A stretch of DNA of 22,563 nt from a virus. The first letter of the stretch is position 1, and the number at the start of each line of letters is the position of its first letter. The DNA lies in IMG/VR virus record IMGVR_UViG_3300013286_000063, positions 1 through 22,563 of that record. One strand, given 5' to 3'. Of this stretch, positions 7,938 through 15,517 are shown one piece after another. The notes beneath the pieces are model-generated. The model was not told the origin of the DNA. It searched no databases and saw nothing but the letters and a program-made list of their open reading frames with translations. The position numbers and the translations under genes are program-made.

Positions 7938-8303
7938 ATGGCGATCACGCTGGGGAAGGACTGCTCCATCTCGCTTGATGGCGGCTACATCGCCAGCGCT
8001 CGCAACGTCACGTTGACTGAGTCGGCTCGGACTATTGAAGTGAACGCCTACGGCAGTCGGTATTCCGCAGCGTACAGCACGGGATACGAGTGCACGGTGT
8101 CGGTGGAGCTCAACGACCCGGCGGAGCTCGTGTCTGCGTTCTCTCGCATGCACACAGGGACTCCGTTCACGGTCTACGGCGGCGTCAGCGGCTTTTCGTT
8201 TCTCGCAGTGCTCACGGGAATCAGCGAGACCGATCCGATTGATGGCGTGGTGACGTGCACGCTTGAGGCAAAGATGACCGACCCGAGGCTGACGAGGGAA
8301 TAG
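7938..8303 (+). CDS. Tail tube-like protein, paralogue 3
   Basis: A 121-residue protein starting directly after the previous TAA. It opens AITLGKDCSISLDGGYIASA, then VTLTESARTIEVNAYGSRYS. Residues ~45-60 (AAYSTGYECTVSVELND) and the end (DPIDGVVTCTLEAKMTDP) are the best match of the three to the tail tube fold: strand, loop, 'T...E.T.E' strand, helix, final strand. It is the closest to the chaperone gene, where major tail proteins normally lie. Expected location is the virion tail. Confidence in tail-tube identity is moderate because the assignment is by motif pattern only. Confidence 0.65.
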   Translation: MAITLGKDCSISLDGGYIASARNVTLTESARTIEVNAYGSRYSAAYSTGYECTVSVELNDPAELVSAFSRMHTGTPFTVYGGVSGFSFLAVLTGISETDPIDGVVTCTLEAKMTDPRLTRE

Positions 8304-8304
8304 C

Positions 8305-8862
8305 ATGCGTGAGTTTCGAGACGACCAGGGCAGACCGTGGCAGGTGGCGTTGACCGTCGCGTCTGCGTTACGTGTCCGCGACAACGTCACGGTTGACGTA
8401 GTGGACGAGCAGACTGGCGATCGGAAGGCTGTGCCTTTTGACCTGGTGGACGCTGCGAACATCTCGCAGACGTTCCAAGTCCTCCGAAGCCAGTACGCCA
8501 AGATCGGCGAGATCCTCTACGCACTGCTCACCAAGCAGGTGGAGTCAAAGTCTCTTAGCAAGGAGGACTTCCTTGACGGCCTGCGTGGTGATTCTCTAGA
8601 TGCCGCGACTAAGGCTCTCGAGCAGGAGCTTGTCGATTTTTTCCCCCAGCGCCTCCGCAAGATGATTGCGCTTCTCGCGTCCAAGATGGACGAAGTTCAA
8701 AACGAGATGCTCGGCAGAGCGGAGGCGGGACTGGAGAGTGCGACGATCGAGAGTCTCGCAGGAGCATCTGGGACGCAGTCTGGGAAGCCGCAGGAATCCT
8801 CGGAGTCCATCCCGGCAAGTGGACCGTCCGACAGCTCTTCGCAGCCCGCGATAGCCGTCTAG
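8305..8862 (+). CDS. Tail assembly chaperone, short (gpG-like) form
   Basis: A 185-residue protein. GAGGG (8294-8298) lies six bases before the ATG. The first ~140 residues are largely helical (VASALRVRDNVTVDVVDE, then QVLRSQYAKIGEILYALL) and end in KMIALLASKMDEVQNEMLGR. The last ~35 residues are Ser/Pro/Gly-rich (GKPQESSESIPASGPSDSSS) and look like the disordered tail of chaperones whose gene contains a frameshift. Position between tube genes and the tape measure is the classic one for the G/GT chaperones that coat the tape measure during tail assembly. A second, overlapping frame is described in the next entry. Confidence 0.7.
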   Translation: MREFRDDQGRPWQVALTVASALRVRDNVTVDVVDEQTGDRKAVPFDLVDAANISQTFQVLRSQYAKIGEILYALLTKQVESKSLSKEDFLDGLRGDSLDAATKALEQELVDFFPQRLRKMIALLASKMDEVQNEMLGRAEAGLESATIESLAGASGTQSGKPQESSESIPASGPSDSSSQPAIAV

Positions 8863-9044
8863 AGCACGACTGGTGGCACACCGCCAACATCCTCGCCCAA
8901 CAGGCAAACATCAACCGCGACAAGAGCACGCCAAAGTCAGACCCGCGAAAACTGAATCCCTACGCGAAAAAGCAAAAGCCTCGACAGGCGACGCCTGATG
9001 ACCTGAAGCGCCTCTTCGGCAAAGACTGGCAGAAACACGTATGA
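8613..9044 (+). CDS. Tail chaperone C-terminal extension (T frame), probable -1 frameshift product
   Basis: This frame lies -1 relative to the chaperone gene and is open from 8613 to TGA 9042-9044, yet it contains no ATG, GTG or TTG anywhere. The recognisable part starts at 8766: IWDAVWEAAGILGVHPGKW, then TVRQLFAARDSRLEHDWWHT, then ANILAQQANINRD and later RKLNPYAKKQKP and LKRLFGKDW. The pattern of W-x-G-x-x-P-x-x-W(T)-x-R-x-L, a central W-x-x-T-A, and 'NP' is typical of the T-type extension of tail chaperones. The absence of a start codon implies that it is reached by frameshifting from the upstream gene, giving a fused GT-like product. Its stop overlaps the tape-measure start (ATGA). The slip site is uncertain. 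Confidence 0.7.
   Translation, partial: GSRAGACRFFPPAPPQDDCASRVQDGRSSKRDARQSGGGTGECDDRESRRSIWDAVWEAAGILGVHPGKWTVRQLFAARDSRLEHDWWHTANILAQQANINRDKSTPKSDPRKLNPYAKKQKPRQATPDDLKRLFGKDWQKHV
8637..8643 (+). promoter_or_regulatory. Candidate slippery heptamer T TTT TTC
   Basis: In the chaperone frame the bases are grouped as T TTT TTC, the only perfect X-XXY-YYZ heptamer I found within the overlap of the two frames. A -1 slip here would enter the T frame, which stays open to 9042. A drawback is that the T frame between here and 8766 reads like non-coding sequence (Arg/Ser/Asp-rich), while the chaperone frame still looks coding. A later slip near the two T GGG ACG / T GGG AAG sites (8769-8787), preceded by AGGAG at 8760-8764, is an alternative although those heptamers are imperfect. 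Confidence 0.35.
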
Positions 9045-12000
9045 GTGCAGGAGCAGTCAGAGCCGGTGGCGTATTTGTCGAGATCGGTGCCGATCCGAGG
9101 AAGTTTTTCTCGGCACTGAATCGTGTCAATAAGTCTCTCGGCAATATGGGCCGGTCGCTCGCGTCGGGTGGCGGACGGCTCGCAGCTGCTGGCATTGGTA
9201 TGGCGGCACCGATTGCCGCTGCCGTGCAGCAGGGCGCTGCGTTTGAGTCCACGCTGCTCAACATCAAGGCGAGCACCGGGGCGACTCAGAGCGAGCTAGA
9301 CAAGATCCGGCAGTCTGCCATGCAGATGAGCCAGGCTCTCGGCGTCGGCCCGACAGAGGCCACGCAGGGCATGCTTGAGCTGCTGAAGGCTGGCATGTCG
9401 CTTGAGACAGTTCTTGGCGGTGCTGGCAAGACTGCGATGGAGTTTGCCAAGGTAGGCGAGATGGATGTCGCTCAGGCGGCTGTGGTGATGTCGGACGCCA
9501 TGAACGTGTTCAAGGTGTCGTCGGATGTCGCCGCCAATGCGCTGTCCTCAGCGGCTGATGCGTCAAGCACCTCGATCTCGCAGATGTCGGAAGCGTTCTC
9601 AATGTCGTCCGCCGTCGCAGGGCTGGCGAACCAGAGCATTGAGGATCTGTCGGCCACGCTTGCGATCCTTGCCAACAACGGCGTGAAGGGCAGCGACGCA
9701 GGCACAAGCGTTAAGACGATGCTCATGCGTCTGATGGCACCGGCAGACGATGCCGTTGGTGCGTTGGATCAACTCGGGCTGTCGGTCGCCTCGTTCCGTG
9801 GTGCTGACGGCCAGATGCGTCCAATGGTTGAGATCATCGACACGCTCAATCAGGCGATGGGCGGGCTCGACCAGACGGCAAAGGACGACATCTTCCGCCG
9901 CATCTTCGGTGCGGATGCCATTCGGGCCGCGTCTATTCTGGCGACTGCCGGCGTGGACGGATTCAACGGCATGCGGGACGCAATGAAGTCCGCTCTGCCT
10001 GTCGGCGAGAAATACAAGATCCTGATGAGCGGTCTGGCTGGCTCTGCAAGCACGGCCATTGCCGCTTTGCAGCGACTGGCAATTGCCGTTGCAGATGCGG
10101 TGGCACCGGCTCTTGCCGCAGTTGTGCCGTTCGTCACGGGATTCATTGACGGGCTGACGGACTTTGCCAGCAAGAACAAAGAAGCGGTAGCGAACTTTGC
10201 ACGGTTTGCTGTCGCCGCCGTTGCGGTCGGAAGTGCGATGGTAGGGCTCGGCTTGTCACTTCAGGTAACGTCGTTCGCGTTTGCTGGTATTGGCAAAGCA
10301 TCAATGCTGGCTCTGTCGCCTCTGACGATGCTGATGGGCGCAGTCACTGGCGTCGGCAAGAGTTTTGCCTTGGCCATGCCAGTCACGCTCAAGCTGGCAA
10401 GCACGATCGGATCGTCAATGATCGCGTCGTCTGCATCGGTCCTGTCGTTCTCTGCAACTGCGAGCAGTGCAATGGCTGGTTTTGCCACGTCGTCTGCTAC
10501 TGCGTTAGCGGGTTTCGCCGCATCCAGTGCTGCCGGATTTGTTCGGATGAGCGGTGCAGCATCGGCTGCCGCTACGGCGATGTTTCCGGTGTTCTTTACT
10601 GGATTCAATCGTGGCATCGCTGCCGGTGCTGGATTCTTTTCGGCCACGCTTCGAGGACTCAACGGCGTCGTTATGGCGTCAAGTGCCTTGCGTGGTGCGT
10701 TGTTTGCCGTGTCTGGCAGCGGCATGGCTCGCTTCGTTGGAAACATCGTCGGCGGTCTGACGCTCACCTATAAGTCGTTCGTCTGGTGGGCCACTGGTGC
10801 GTCAGCACGAATGGCACAGTACGCCGCCAATCTCACGGGTGCTGTCGGCAAAACGATCGCCTCCACGGCTGCGATGTCCGCTGCGTGGCTTGGCTCTGCT
10901 GCTCGTGGCGTGGCGGCATTCGTAGGCTCTGCCGTCGCTGGGATCGGTACATATCTCGCCGCTACTGCAATGGCTGTGGCAGGCTCTGTGGCGTCTGCCG
11001 CTGCGGTAGCAGCTGCGTGGCTTGCACCTCTCGCTCCGCTGCTGCTGCTCTCAGCTGCTGCCGTTGGCGTCGGCGTCGCCGTCAAGCAGTTCGGCCCGGA
11101 GATCGCGGGTGCCTTCTCTGGGATTGCGGGATACGTGACCGAGGCTGGCGGTGCTATCGCAGGAGGGTTCACAACTGCCGTCTCTGATGGCATCGTTGTC
11201 CTCGGCGATCTTGCCAAGACGGCTACGACCACCTTCAACGGCGTCTATGAGGCCGTCGCTGCCGGCGATCTGTCTGGTGCGATGGACGTGCTGTGGGCAG
11301 GGCTTGTCGCTGGATGGCTACGTGGCACGGAAGCGTTGATGTCCTACGTTGACCCGTGGGTGGCAGCGTTTCAAGACGTATTCACGGACATCGGCACGGG
11401 CATCTACATCGCTTGGGACAAGATCTACACCGACTCGTCGGCGATTCTCAACACGATGGGAGCCTTCATCATGGGCTTCTTTGACAACATCGCCAACGGC
11501 GTGATGGCGACGTTTGACAACCTGGTGGCTGCCATTCAGATCGCGTGGACTCGGGTTCAAGGATTCATCACCGGAGCCAAGGATACAGAGAAGCGCGTCA
11601 AAGAGATCAAGGACAAGAACGCGGCGAGAGCAGAGCAGCGTCGACAGGAGCGGCCAGGAATTGAAGGCCGCACTGGCAAGGCGGCAAAGGAGAACGCACA
11701 GGCCGAGACGCAGCGGAAGGATCGAGTCAAGGCGATCATGTCTGGTGCCGAGGGAGACAAGGCTGCAAGGCAGGACGAGAACGCTAAACGGGCAGCCGAC
11801 AGGCGTGCTGGCGTTGTGGCTGCCGAGGACAGGCTTGGCTCGCTCGGCACCAGCCAGACCAATGCTCGCGACGTCAAGACGCTGCTGGGAGACATCACAG
11901 GCGCCACGTCGCTTGACCAGCTGGCAGGCACTGGAAGCCTTGGCGAGAAGTTCACTTCCATGCGAGACGCAGGCAAGCTGACCAGCCAGCAGGAGCAGGC

Positions 12001-12265
12001 GTTGTCGGACGCTCTTGATACTGCTGCCGAGAATCTGACTGAGACGGCTACCGGCAGCCTCGCGACTGCCGCCGCTGGTGCAGCTGCCGCTGGCGATCAA
12101 TCCGCCACAAGCAAAGCCGAAGTGGCCGGCACGTTCTCCTCAACGAACCTCGGCGGCATGGGCTTCGGCGGTTCGCTGGCAGAGCGGACGGCACAGGCTG
12201 CAGAAGAAACAGCGAAGGGTGTCAAGGAACTTGTTGGCCAGGGCGGCGGAAAGGTGGCGGCGTAA
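9041..12265 (+). CDS. Tail tape measure protein, TP901 family
   Basis: A 1074-residue protein. Residues ~60-330 carry the TP901-type core: FESTLLNIKASTGATQSELD, then GVGPTEATQGMLELLKAG, then VAQAAVVMSDAMNVFKVS and LAILANNGVKGSDAGTSVK. The middle (~340-720) is strongly Ala/Gly/Ser/Val-rich and hydrophobic, with several potential membrane-spanning helices, as is usual for tape measures that are ejected into the host envelope. Residues ~845-940 are highly charged and coiled-coil-like (KRVKEIKDKNAARAEQRRQE). The length sets the tail length, and the protein fills the tube. The start overlaps the stop of the chaperone extension, and the TAA stop overlaps the next ATG (TAATG). Confidence 0.95.
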   Translation: MSAGAVRAGGVFVEIGADPRKFFSALNRVNKSLGNMGRSLASGGGRLAAAGIGMAAPIAAAVQQGAAFESTLLNIKASTGATQSELDKIRQSAMQMSQALGVGPTEATQGMLELLKAGMSLETVLGGAGKTAMEFAKVGEMDVAQAAVVMSDAMNVFKVSSDVAANALSSAADASSTSISQMSEAFSMSSAVAGLANQSIEDLSATLAILANNGVKGSDAGTSVKTMLMRLMAPADDAVGALDQLGLSVASFRGADGQMRPMVEIIDTLNQAMGGLDQTAKDDIFRRIFGADAIRAASILATAGVDGFNGMRDAMKSALPVGEKYKILMSGLAGSASTAIAALQRLAIAVADAVAPALAAVVPFVTGFIDGLTDFASKNKEAVANFARFAVAAVAVGSAMVGLGLSLQVTSFAFAGIGKASMLALSPLTMLMGAVTGVGKSFALAMPVTLKLASTIGSSMIASSASVLSFSATASSAMAGFATSSATALAGFAASSAAGFVRMSGAASAAATAMFPVFFTGFNRGIAAGAGFFSATLRGLNGVVMASSALRGALFAVSGSGMARFVGNIVGGLTLTYKSFVWWATGASARMAQYAANLTGAVGKTIASTAAMSAAWLGSAARGVAAFVGSAVAGIGTYLAATAMAVAGSVASAAAVAAAWLAPLAPLLLLSAAAVGVGVAVKQFGPEIAGAFSGIAGYVTEAGGAIAGGFTTAVSDGIVVLGDLAKTATTTFNGVYEAVAAGDLSGAMDVLWAGLVAGWLRGTEALMSYVDPWVAAFQDVFTDIGTGIYIAWDKIYTDSSAILNTMGAFIMGFFDNIANGVMATFDNLVAAIQIAWTRVQGFITGAKDTEKRVKEIKDKNAARAEQRRQERPGIEGRTGKAAKENAQAETQRKDRVKAIMSGAEGDKAARQDENAKRAADRRAGVVAAEDRLGSLGTSQTNARDVKTLLGDITGATSLDQLAGTGSLGEKFTSMRDAGKLTSQQEQALSDALDTAAENLTETATGSLATAAAGAAAAGDQSATSKAEVAGTFSSTNLGGMGFGGSLAERTAQAAEETAKGVKELVGQGGGKVAA

Positions 12266-13152
12266 TGGCACTCACGTGGATTGAAGACGGAGACTCGAGG
12301 CAGGCGACGATTGTGCGTCGTGGCAAGAAGGCTACGTCTTCGATGACAAAGAGCTACAAGCTTTTTGGCACTGCCAATGACGTCGAGGTGCACGCTGCGG
12401 TCAACCAGCAGATCAGCACCGTAGGCTATGGGTGGCAGTATCCAGGCGTGGCAGACGCACAGCTATGGGCCGAGAGCTACTCGATTGCCTTTCTGGGCGA
12501 CAACGCCTGGCAGGTGACGATCAATTATGAGAAGACGGGTGCCGATCCGAAAGAGACAGACCCGCTGAAGCGTTCGCGGTCGTTTGACACGACCGGCGGA
12601 ACGCAGCACATCACGCAGGCGTGCTCAGTTGGGTCTGGCGGCACGCTTGATTTTGAAAAACGTTTTCCTTCTACAGCAACAAACATGTCCGGGGCAATAG
12701 GCGTTGATTCAAATGGAGTCAACGGCGTTGACATTATTGTCCCAAACTTGCAGTGGCAAGAACAGTACGACGTGCCAAACGCATATGTGACAGCCTCTTA
12801 TGTTAGAGGCGTTGCTGGGATTACTGGAACCACGAACAACGCTTCTTTTCGTGGATTTGACGCCGGAGAAGTTTTGTTCATTGGGTGTTCTGGAACGCAA
12901 GAATGGGATGACCAAAAAGGCAAAGGCCCGTGGTCGCTGTCATATAGATTCATTGCGTCAAAGAATGTTGTCGGACAAACGATTGGAAACATTACTGGAA
13001 TTGAAAAGAAAGGTCACGAGTATCTGTGGGTAAGATATGAAGATTCAATTGAGTCAAGTGCAATGATAAAAAGGCCAAAGGCAGTGTATGTCAGCAAGGT
13101 CTACAAGGACTCTAACTTCTCTGATCTTGGCATAGGAACCGGATACACCTGA
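12265..13152 (+). CDS. Tail-tip / distal tail protein candidate
   Basis: A 295-residue protein whose ATG overlaps the tape-measure stop; an AAAGGTGG stretch lies upstream. It starts with ALTWIEDGDSRQATIVRRGK, and residues ~60-95 (YGWQYPGVADAQLWAESYSI) and ~175-250 (YVRGVAGITG, GPWSLSYRF) are beta-rich. No family was recognised, but the gene after the tape measure usually encodes a distal tail or hub component. The first ~375 bases have the window's normal GC, whereas the rest (from about 12640) is clearly more AT-rich and uses different codons. The protein may therefore be a mosaic formed by recombination inside the gene. Confidence 0.6.
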   Translation: MALTWIEDGDSRQATIVRRGKKATSSMTKSYKLFGTANDVEVHAAVNQQISTVGYGWQYPGVADAQLWAESYSIAFLGDNAWQVTINYEKTGADPKETDPLKRSRSFDTTGGTQHITQACSVGSGGTLDFEKRFPSTATNMSGAIGVDSNGVNGVDIIVPNLQWQEQYDVPNAYVTASYVRGVAGITGTTNNASFRGFDAGEVLFIGCSGTQEWDDQKGKGPWSLSYRFIASKNVVGQTIGNITGIEKKGHEYLWVRYEDSIESSAMIKRPKAVYVSKVYKDSNFSDLGIGTGYT

Positions 13153-13153
13153 A

Positions 13154-13891
13154 ATGGCTAGAGCTGACGGACGTATTGAGATTGGACAGCCAATCCGTGG
13201 TGCGATCTCGGCGAGGGCGTGGAATCGTGCTCAGGATGCGGCAGACATTGTCTTAGGGTCGCATCTGAGTGTGTCTGCTAGTCAAGGATTTCCAGCTGGT
13301 ACTCCGTACACTGAAGCGCTTCTAAAAAATAATACAGGCGGCGATGTGTCTCCGTTTACTGGAGTTCCTTGCTCTGGTTTCATCGGCAGCGACTCTTACA
13401 CGGCATCTCCTGGCAGCATGACACTGCTTCCTAAGATGAGCAGCCTTGTGCTGAATGGGTCTGTCTCAAGTGGAGTTCTTGATGTTGACCAGCCGTGGTG
13501 CGTGGCTCTGGAACCTATAAAGTCAGGCGATATAGGGCGAGTTGCAGTGTCTGGAGTTGTTCAATTCGCCCTCCCAGGAGGCGGATACGCTGGCAATTAT
13601 GTCTCTAAGCAAGGAGAGTCTCGAGAGGTGGGCCTTGCTCAGGTGTTGTTTGATACAAACGGCACGTTTGGGCTGATCAATCTCGGGAAATCTAATTACA
13701 CGTTCACGACATTGACAAACCAAGCGTGGCCACGATACACGCAGTGGACGACGCTCTACGGCATTACCGCTGCTAACGCTCTTTACGACGTGAAGTCAGG
13801 CGAGAGAGTCATCATTTCAAAGCTCTTTAACTATGCGCTTGGCAAGATGCAGTGGTCGCTCATCTCTGCACATCCTGCGGCGTTTGCGTAG
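13154..13891 (+). CDS. Tail-tip structural protein, unknown family
   Basis: A 245-residue protein starting two bases after the previous stop. The N-terminus ARADGRIEIGQPIRGAISAR followed by AWNRAQDAADIVLG is a motif I associate with proteins next to the tail-tip gene in phages of this type, but I cannot name a family. The middle is Gly/Ser-rich and beta-like (VSGVVQFALPGGGYAGNYV), which suits a virion surface domain. The first half continues the lower-GC stretch seen in the upstream gene. It is the last gene before a ~50-base gap, so it probably ends the structural operon or a segment of it. Confidence 0.65.
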   Translation: MARADGRIEIGQPIRGAISARAWNRAQDAADIVLGSHLSVSASQGFPAGTPYTEALLKNNTGGDVSPFTGVPCSGFIGSDSYTASPGSMTLLPKMSSLVLNGSVSSGVLDVDQPWCVALEPIKSGDIGRVAVSGVVQFALPGGGYAGNYVSKQGESREVGLAQVLFDTNGTFGLINLGKSNYTFTTLTNQAWPRYTQWTTLYGITAANALYDVKSGERVIISKLFNYALGKMQWSLISAHPAAFA

Positions 13892-13920
13892 TCGCACGGT
13901 TTCATGATGACGCCATCCGC

Positions 13921-13948
13921 TTGACACTTCTGCCACGCTGTAGGCATG
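13921..13948 (+). promoter_or_regulatory. TTGACA element 25 bases before an ATG
   Basis: TTGACA at 13921-13926 is followed by ATG at 13946, with GCATGGG at the junction. An element with exactly the same spacing occurs at 19433-19460. A convincing -10 hexamer at the normal 16-18 base distance is absent, since it would fall on the start codon itself. It could be a phage-specific promoter or a start-codon-associated element, but chance cannot be excluded. Confidence 0.3.
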
Positions 13949-14152
13949 GGACGCCAGCGAGCCAAGCCGAAGCCCACGAAGCAGCCGCCTGCGGGCGTGT
14001 CGCCGTTTGACTCGGACGAGGAAGAGGACGAAGTGGTAGGTGGCGGCATCCCAGACGACGACGGGTGGATACACCTGCGCGAAAGGCAAAAGGAGGGAGC
14101 CTGTGGGAAAGACGAAGGAAAGGCGAAGCCTAGCCGAGGAAGTCGCAAGTAG
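13946..14152 (+). CDS. Small charged protein
   Basis: A 68-residue product. It is basic at the N-terminus (GRQRAKPKPTKQPPAG), has a strongly acidic cluster (FDSDEEEDEVV) and a Gly/Asp loop (GGGIPDDDGWIHLRER), and then a basic tail. No ribosome binding site precedes the ATG, which lies 25 bases downstream of TTGACA. The end of the gene overlaps the start of the next one by 50 bases in another frame, and the last ~17 codons contain the strong ribosome binding site of that gene. It may be real, but the tail of the protein could be determined by the signals of its neighbour. Confidence 0.5.
   Translation: MGRQRAKPKPTKQPPAGVSPFDSDEEEDEVVGGGIPDDDGWIHLRERQKEGACGKDEGKAKPSRGSRK
14091..14097 (+). promoter_or_regulatory. 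Strong ribosome binding site inside the upstream gene
   Basis: AGGAGGG lies five bases before the GTG at 14103. It decides the start of the next gene: an earlier in-frame ATG at 14040 has no such signal. Confidence 0.7.
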
Positions 14153-14363
14153 GGTTCGTCATCGCAAGCCTGCAACGTGGCTTGACGGGCTGGATGCAGA
14201 GTCTCAGGCAGAGATGCTTGACACTCGCCGGAGGTTCCATTCTGGCGTCTACGGCCATGCGTCTTCTGCTGCTATTGCCATTGCTCTCATAGATATCGCC
14301 AAGGAAAAAGGCTGGCGAATCATTACAAAAAAGGGGCTGTCTGAATGGCTTCGCAAAAAGTAG
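14103..14363 (+). CDS. Small basic helical protein
   Basis: Starting at the GTG after a perfect AGGAGGG, the product is 86 residues: basic N-terminus (GKTKERRSLAEEVASRVRHR), then PATWLDGLDAESQAEMLDTR, and a helical second half with AAIAIALIDIAKEKGWRIIT ending KKGLSEWLRKK. The C-terminal half resembles a helix-turn-helix-like DNA-binding unit, in particular 'GWRIITKKGLSEWLR', but no family is certain. It overlaps the 3' end of the small charged protein and extends 19 bases beyond the start of the phosphoesterase gene, so the three are translated as a tight cluster. Confidence 0.65.
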   Translation: MGKTKERRSLAEEVASRVRHRKPATWLDGLDAESQAEMLDTRRRFHSGVYGHASSAAIAIALIDIAKEKGWRIITKKGLSEWLRKK

Positions 14364-15514
14364 CAGACAGGATCAAGGCAAAACTGCCGCCGCCAAAGCC
14401 AGCCGCCGACGCAGAGCAAGTCACGCAGTCCAAGTCGGGCGACGTGATTGAAGCCAGATCGACATCTAGGCGGATCAAGACCGTCGAAGATCTGCTGCGG
14501 CACATTCAAGCCGACATGAGCCGCTTTGAGATCGCAGCCAGTGAGGCCACGAAGTGGGAGTGCGGGGACGGTGACGGCGGGAGCATTGAACTGCATCGCG
14601 TGTTCGTCAGGCTCAAACCGAAAGGTGGGCCAACCACACGCGAGATCGTGCAAGCGATGATTGACGCCGCTCGTAAAGACATCACGAAACGCATGCCGAA
14701 AACGGCATACCCAAAGCTAAAGCGTGACGCACCGTGGCAGGTGCTTGTGGTCGCCGATCCACACTTCGGGAAATACGCATGGGGCAAGACGACCGGCGGC
14801 GATGACTATGACCTAGACATCGCGGCCCGCCTGGTGGGCGACACAGGAACGCAGCTGCTTGCAACCGGAGACTCGCACAAGCCCGTGAGACGGACGATCG
14901 CCTTCGTTGGCGACCTGTTCCACTACGATCGACCGGACGGCAGTACCACAAGCGGTACACCGCTAGAGCGTGACGGGCGTTTGCAGAAGATGATCGCTGT
15001 CGGCTGCGACGTGCTGCTGTCAATCGTCCAGCAATCCGCTGAGACGGTTCCGACTGATGTTGTGATCGTCAACGGTAACCACGACGAGGTGCTGTCGTGG
15101 ACGTTTCAGCGAATCATGCAGGAACGCTTTCGCGGGTCAAAGTCTGTGTCGGTCAAGCCCGACTTCACAGGACGGCAGTACCTCACGCATGGGCGGAACC
15201 TCCTCGGCTTTGCTCACGGCCACAGAGCCAAACGCAAGCTGCCTCAGATCATGGCGTTGGAGGCGTCAAGCCAGTGGAGCCAGTGCCCGTACCGAGAGTG
15301 GCACACAGGGCATCTCCACTCGCAGGCCGCTGAGTGGCAGCGACCGATTGAGACACTTGACGGCGTGATCGTCAGGACCGCACCGGCTCTCTGTCCGCCA
15401 GACGACTGGCACAGCGTCAACGGATTCATCGGCTCGCGCCAGGCGATGGAGACCTTTCTATATGACCCGGCTGGCGGCCTGTCGTCCATGCACGTCGCAG
15501 GCGTGAAGGCTTGA
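14345..15514 (+). CDS. Calcineurin-like metallophosphoesterase
   Basis: A 389-residue protein with the full set of metal-binding motifs of the calcineurin-like (Mre11/SbcD-type) superfamily: D138-P-H140, G189-D190 in GDLFHYD, N243-G-N245-H246-D247-E, H291-G-H293, and H320-T-G-H323-L-H325. It should hydrolyse phosphoesters, in DNA, nucleotides or another substrate, using two metal ions. The first ~120 residues are a Lys/Arg-rich and helical extension (SRRIKTVEDLLRHIQADM) of unknown function. Phage proteins of this kind often resemble DNA repair exonucleases, but no partner nuclease subunit is visible here. The start lies inside the previous gene. Confidence 0.9.
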   Translation: MASQKVADRIKAKLPPPKPAADAEQVTQSKSGDVIEARSTSRRIKTVEDLLRHIQADMSRFEIAASEATKWECGDGDGGSIELHRVFVRLKPKGGPTTREIVQAMIDAARKDITKRMPKTAYPKLKRDAPWQVLVVADPHFGKYAWGKTTGGDDYDLDIAARLVGDTGTQLLATGDSHKPVRRTIAFVGDLFHYDRPDGSTTSGTPLERDGRLQKMIAVGCDVLLSIVQQSAETVPTDVVIVNGNHDEVLSWTFQRIMQERFRGSKSVSVKPDFTGRQYLTHGRNLLGFAHGHRAKRKLPQIMALEASSQWSQCPYREWHTGHLHSQAAEWQRPIETLDGVIVRTAPALCPPDDWHSVNGFIGSRQAMETFLYDPAGGLSSMHVAGVKA

Positions 15515-15517
15515 CGT

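Noticed and set aside
14214-14225. TTGACA at the GCTTGACACTCG segment as a promoter
   Set aside because: It lies inside the coding sequence of the 14103-14363 gene, with no -10 match and no downstream start at a suitable distance.
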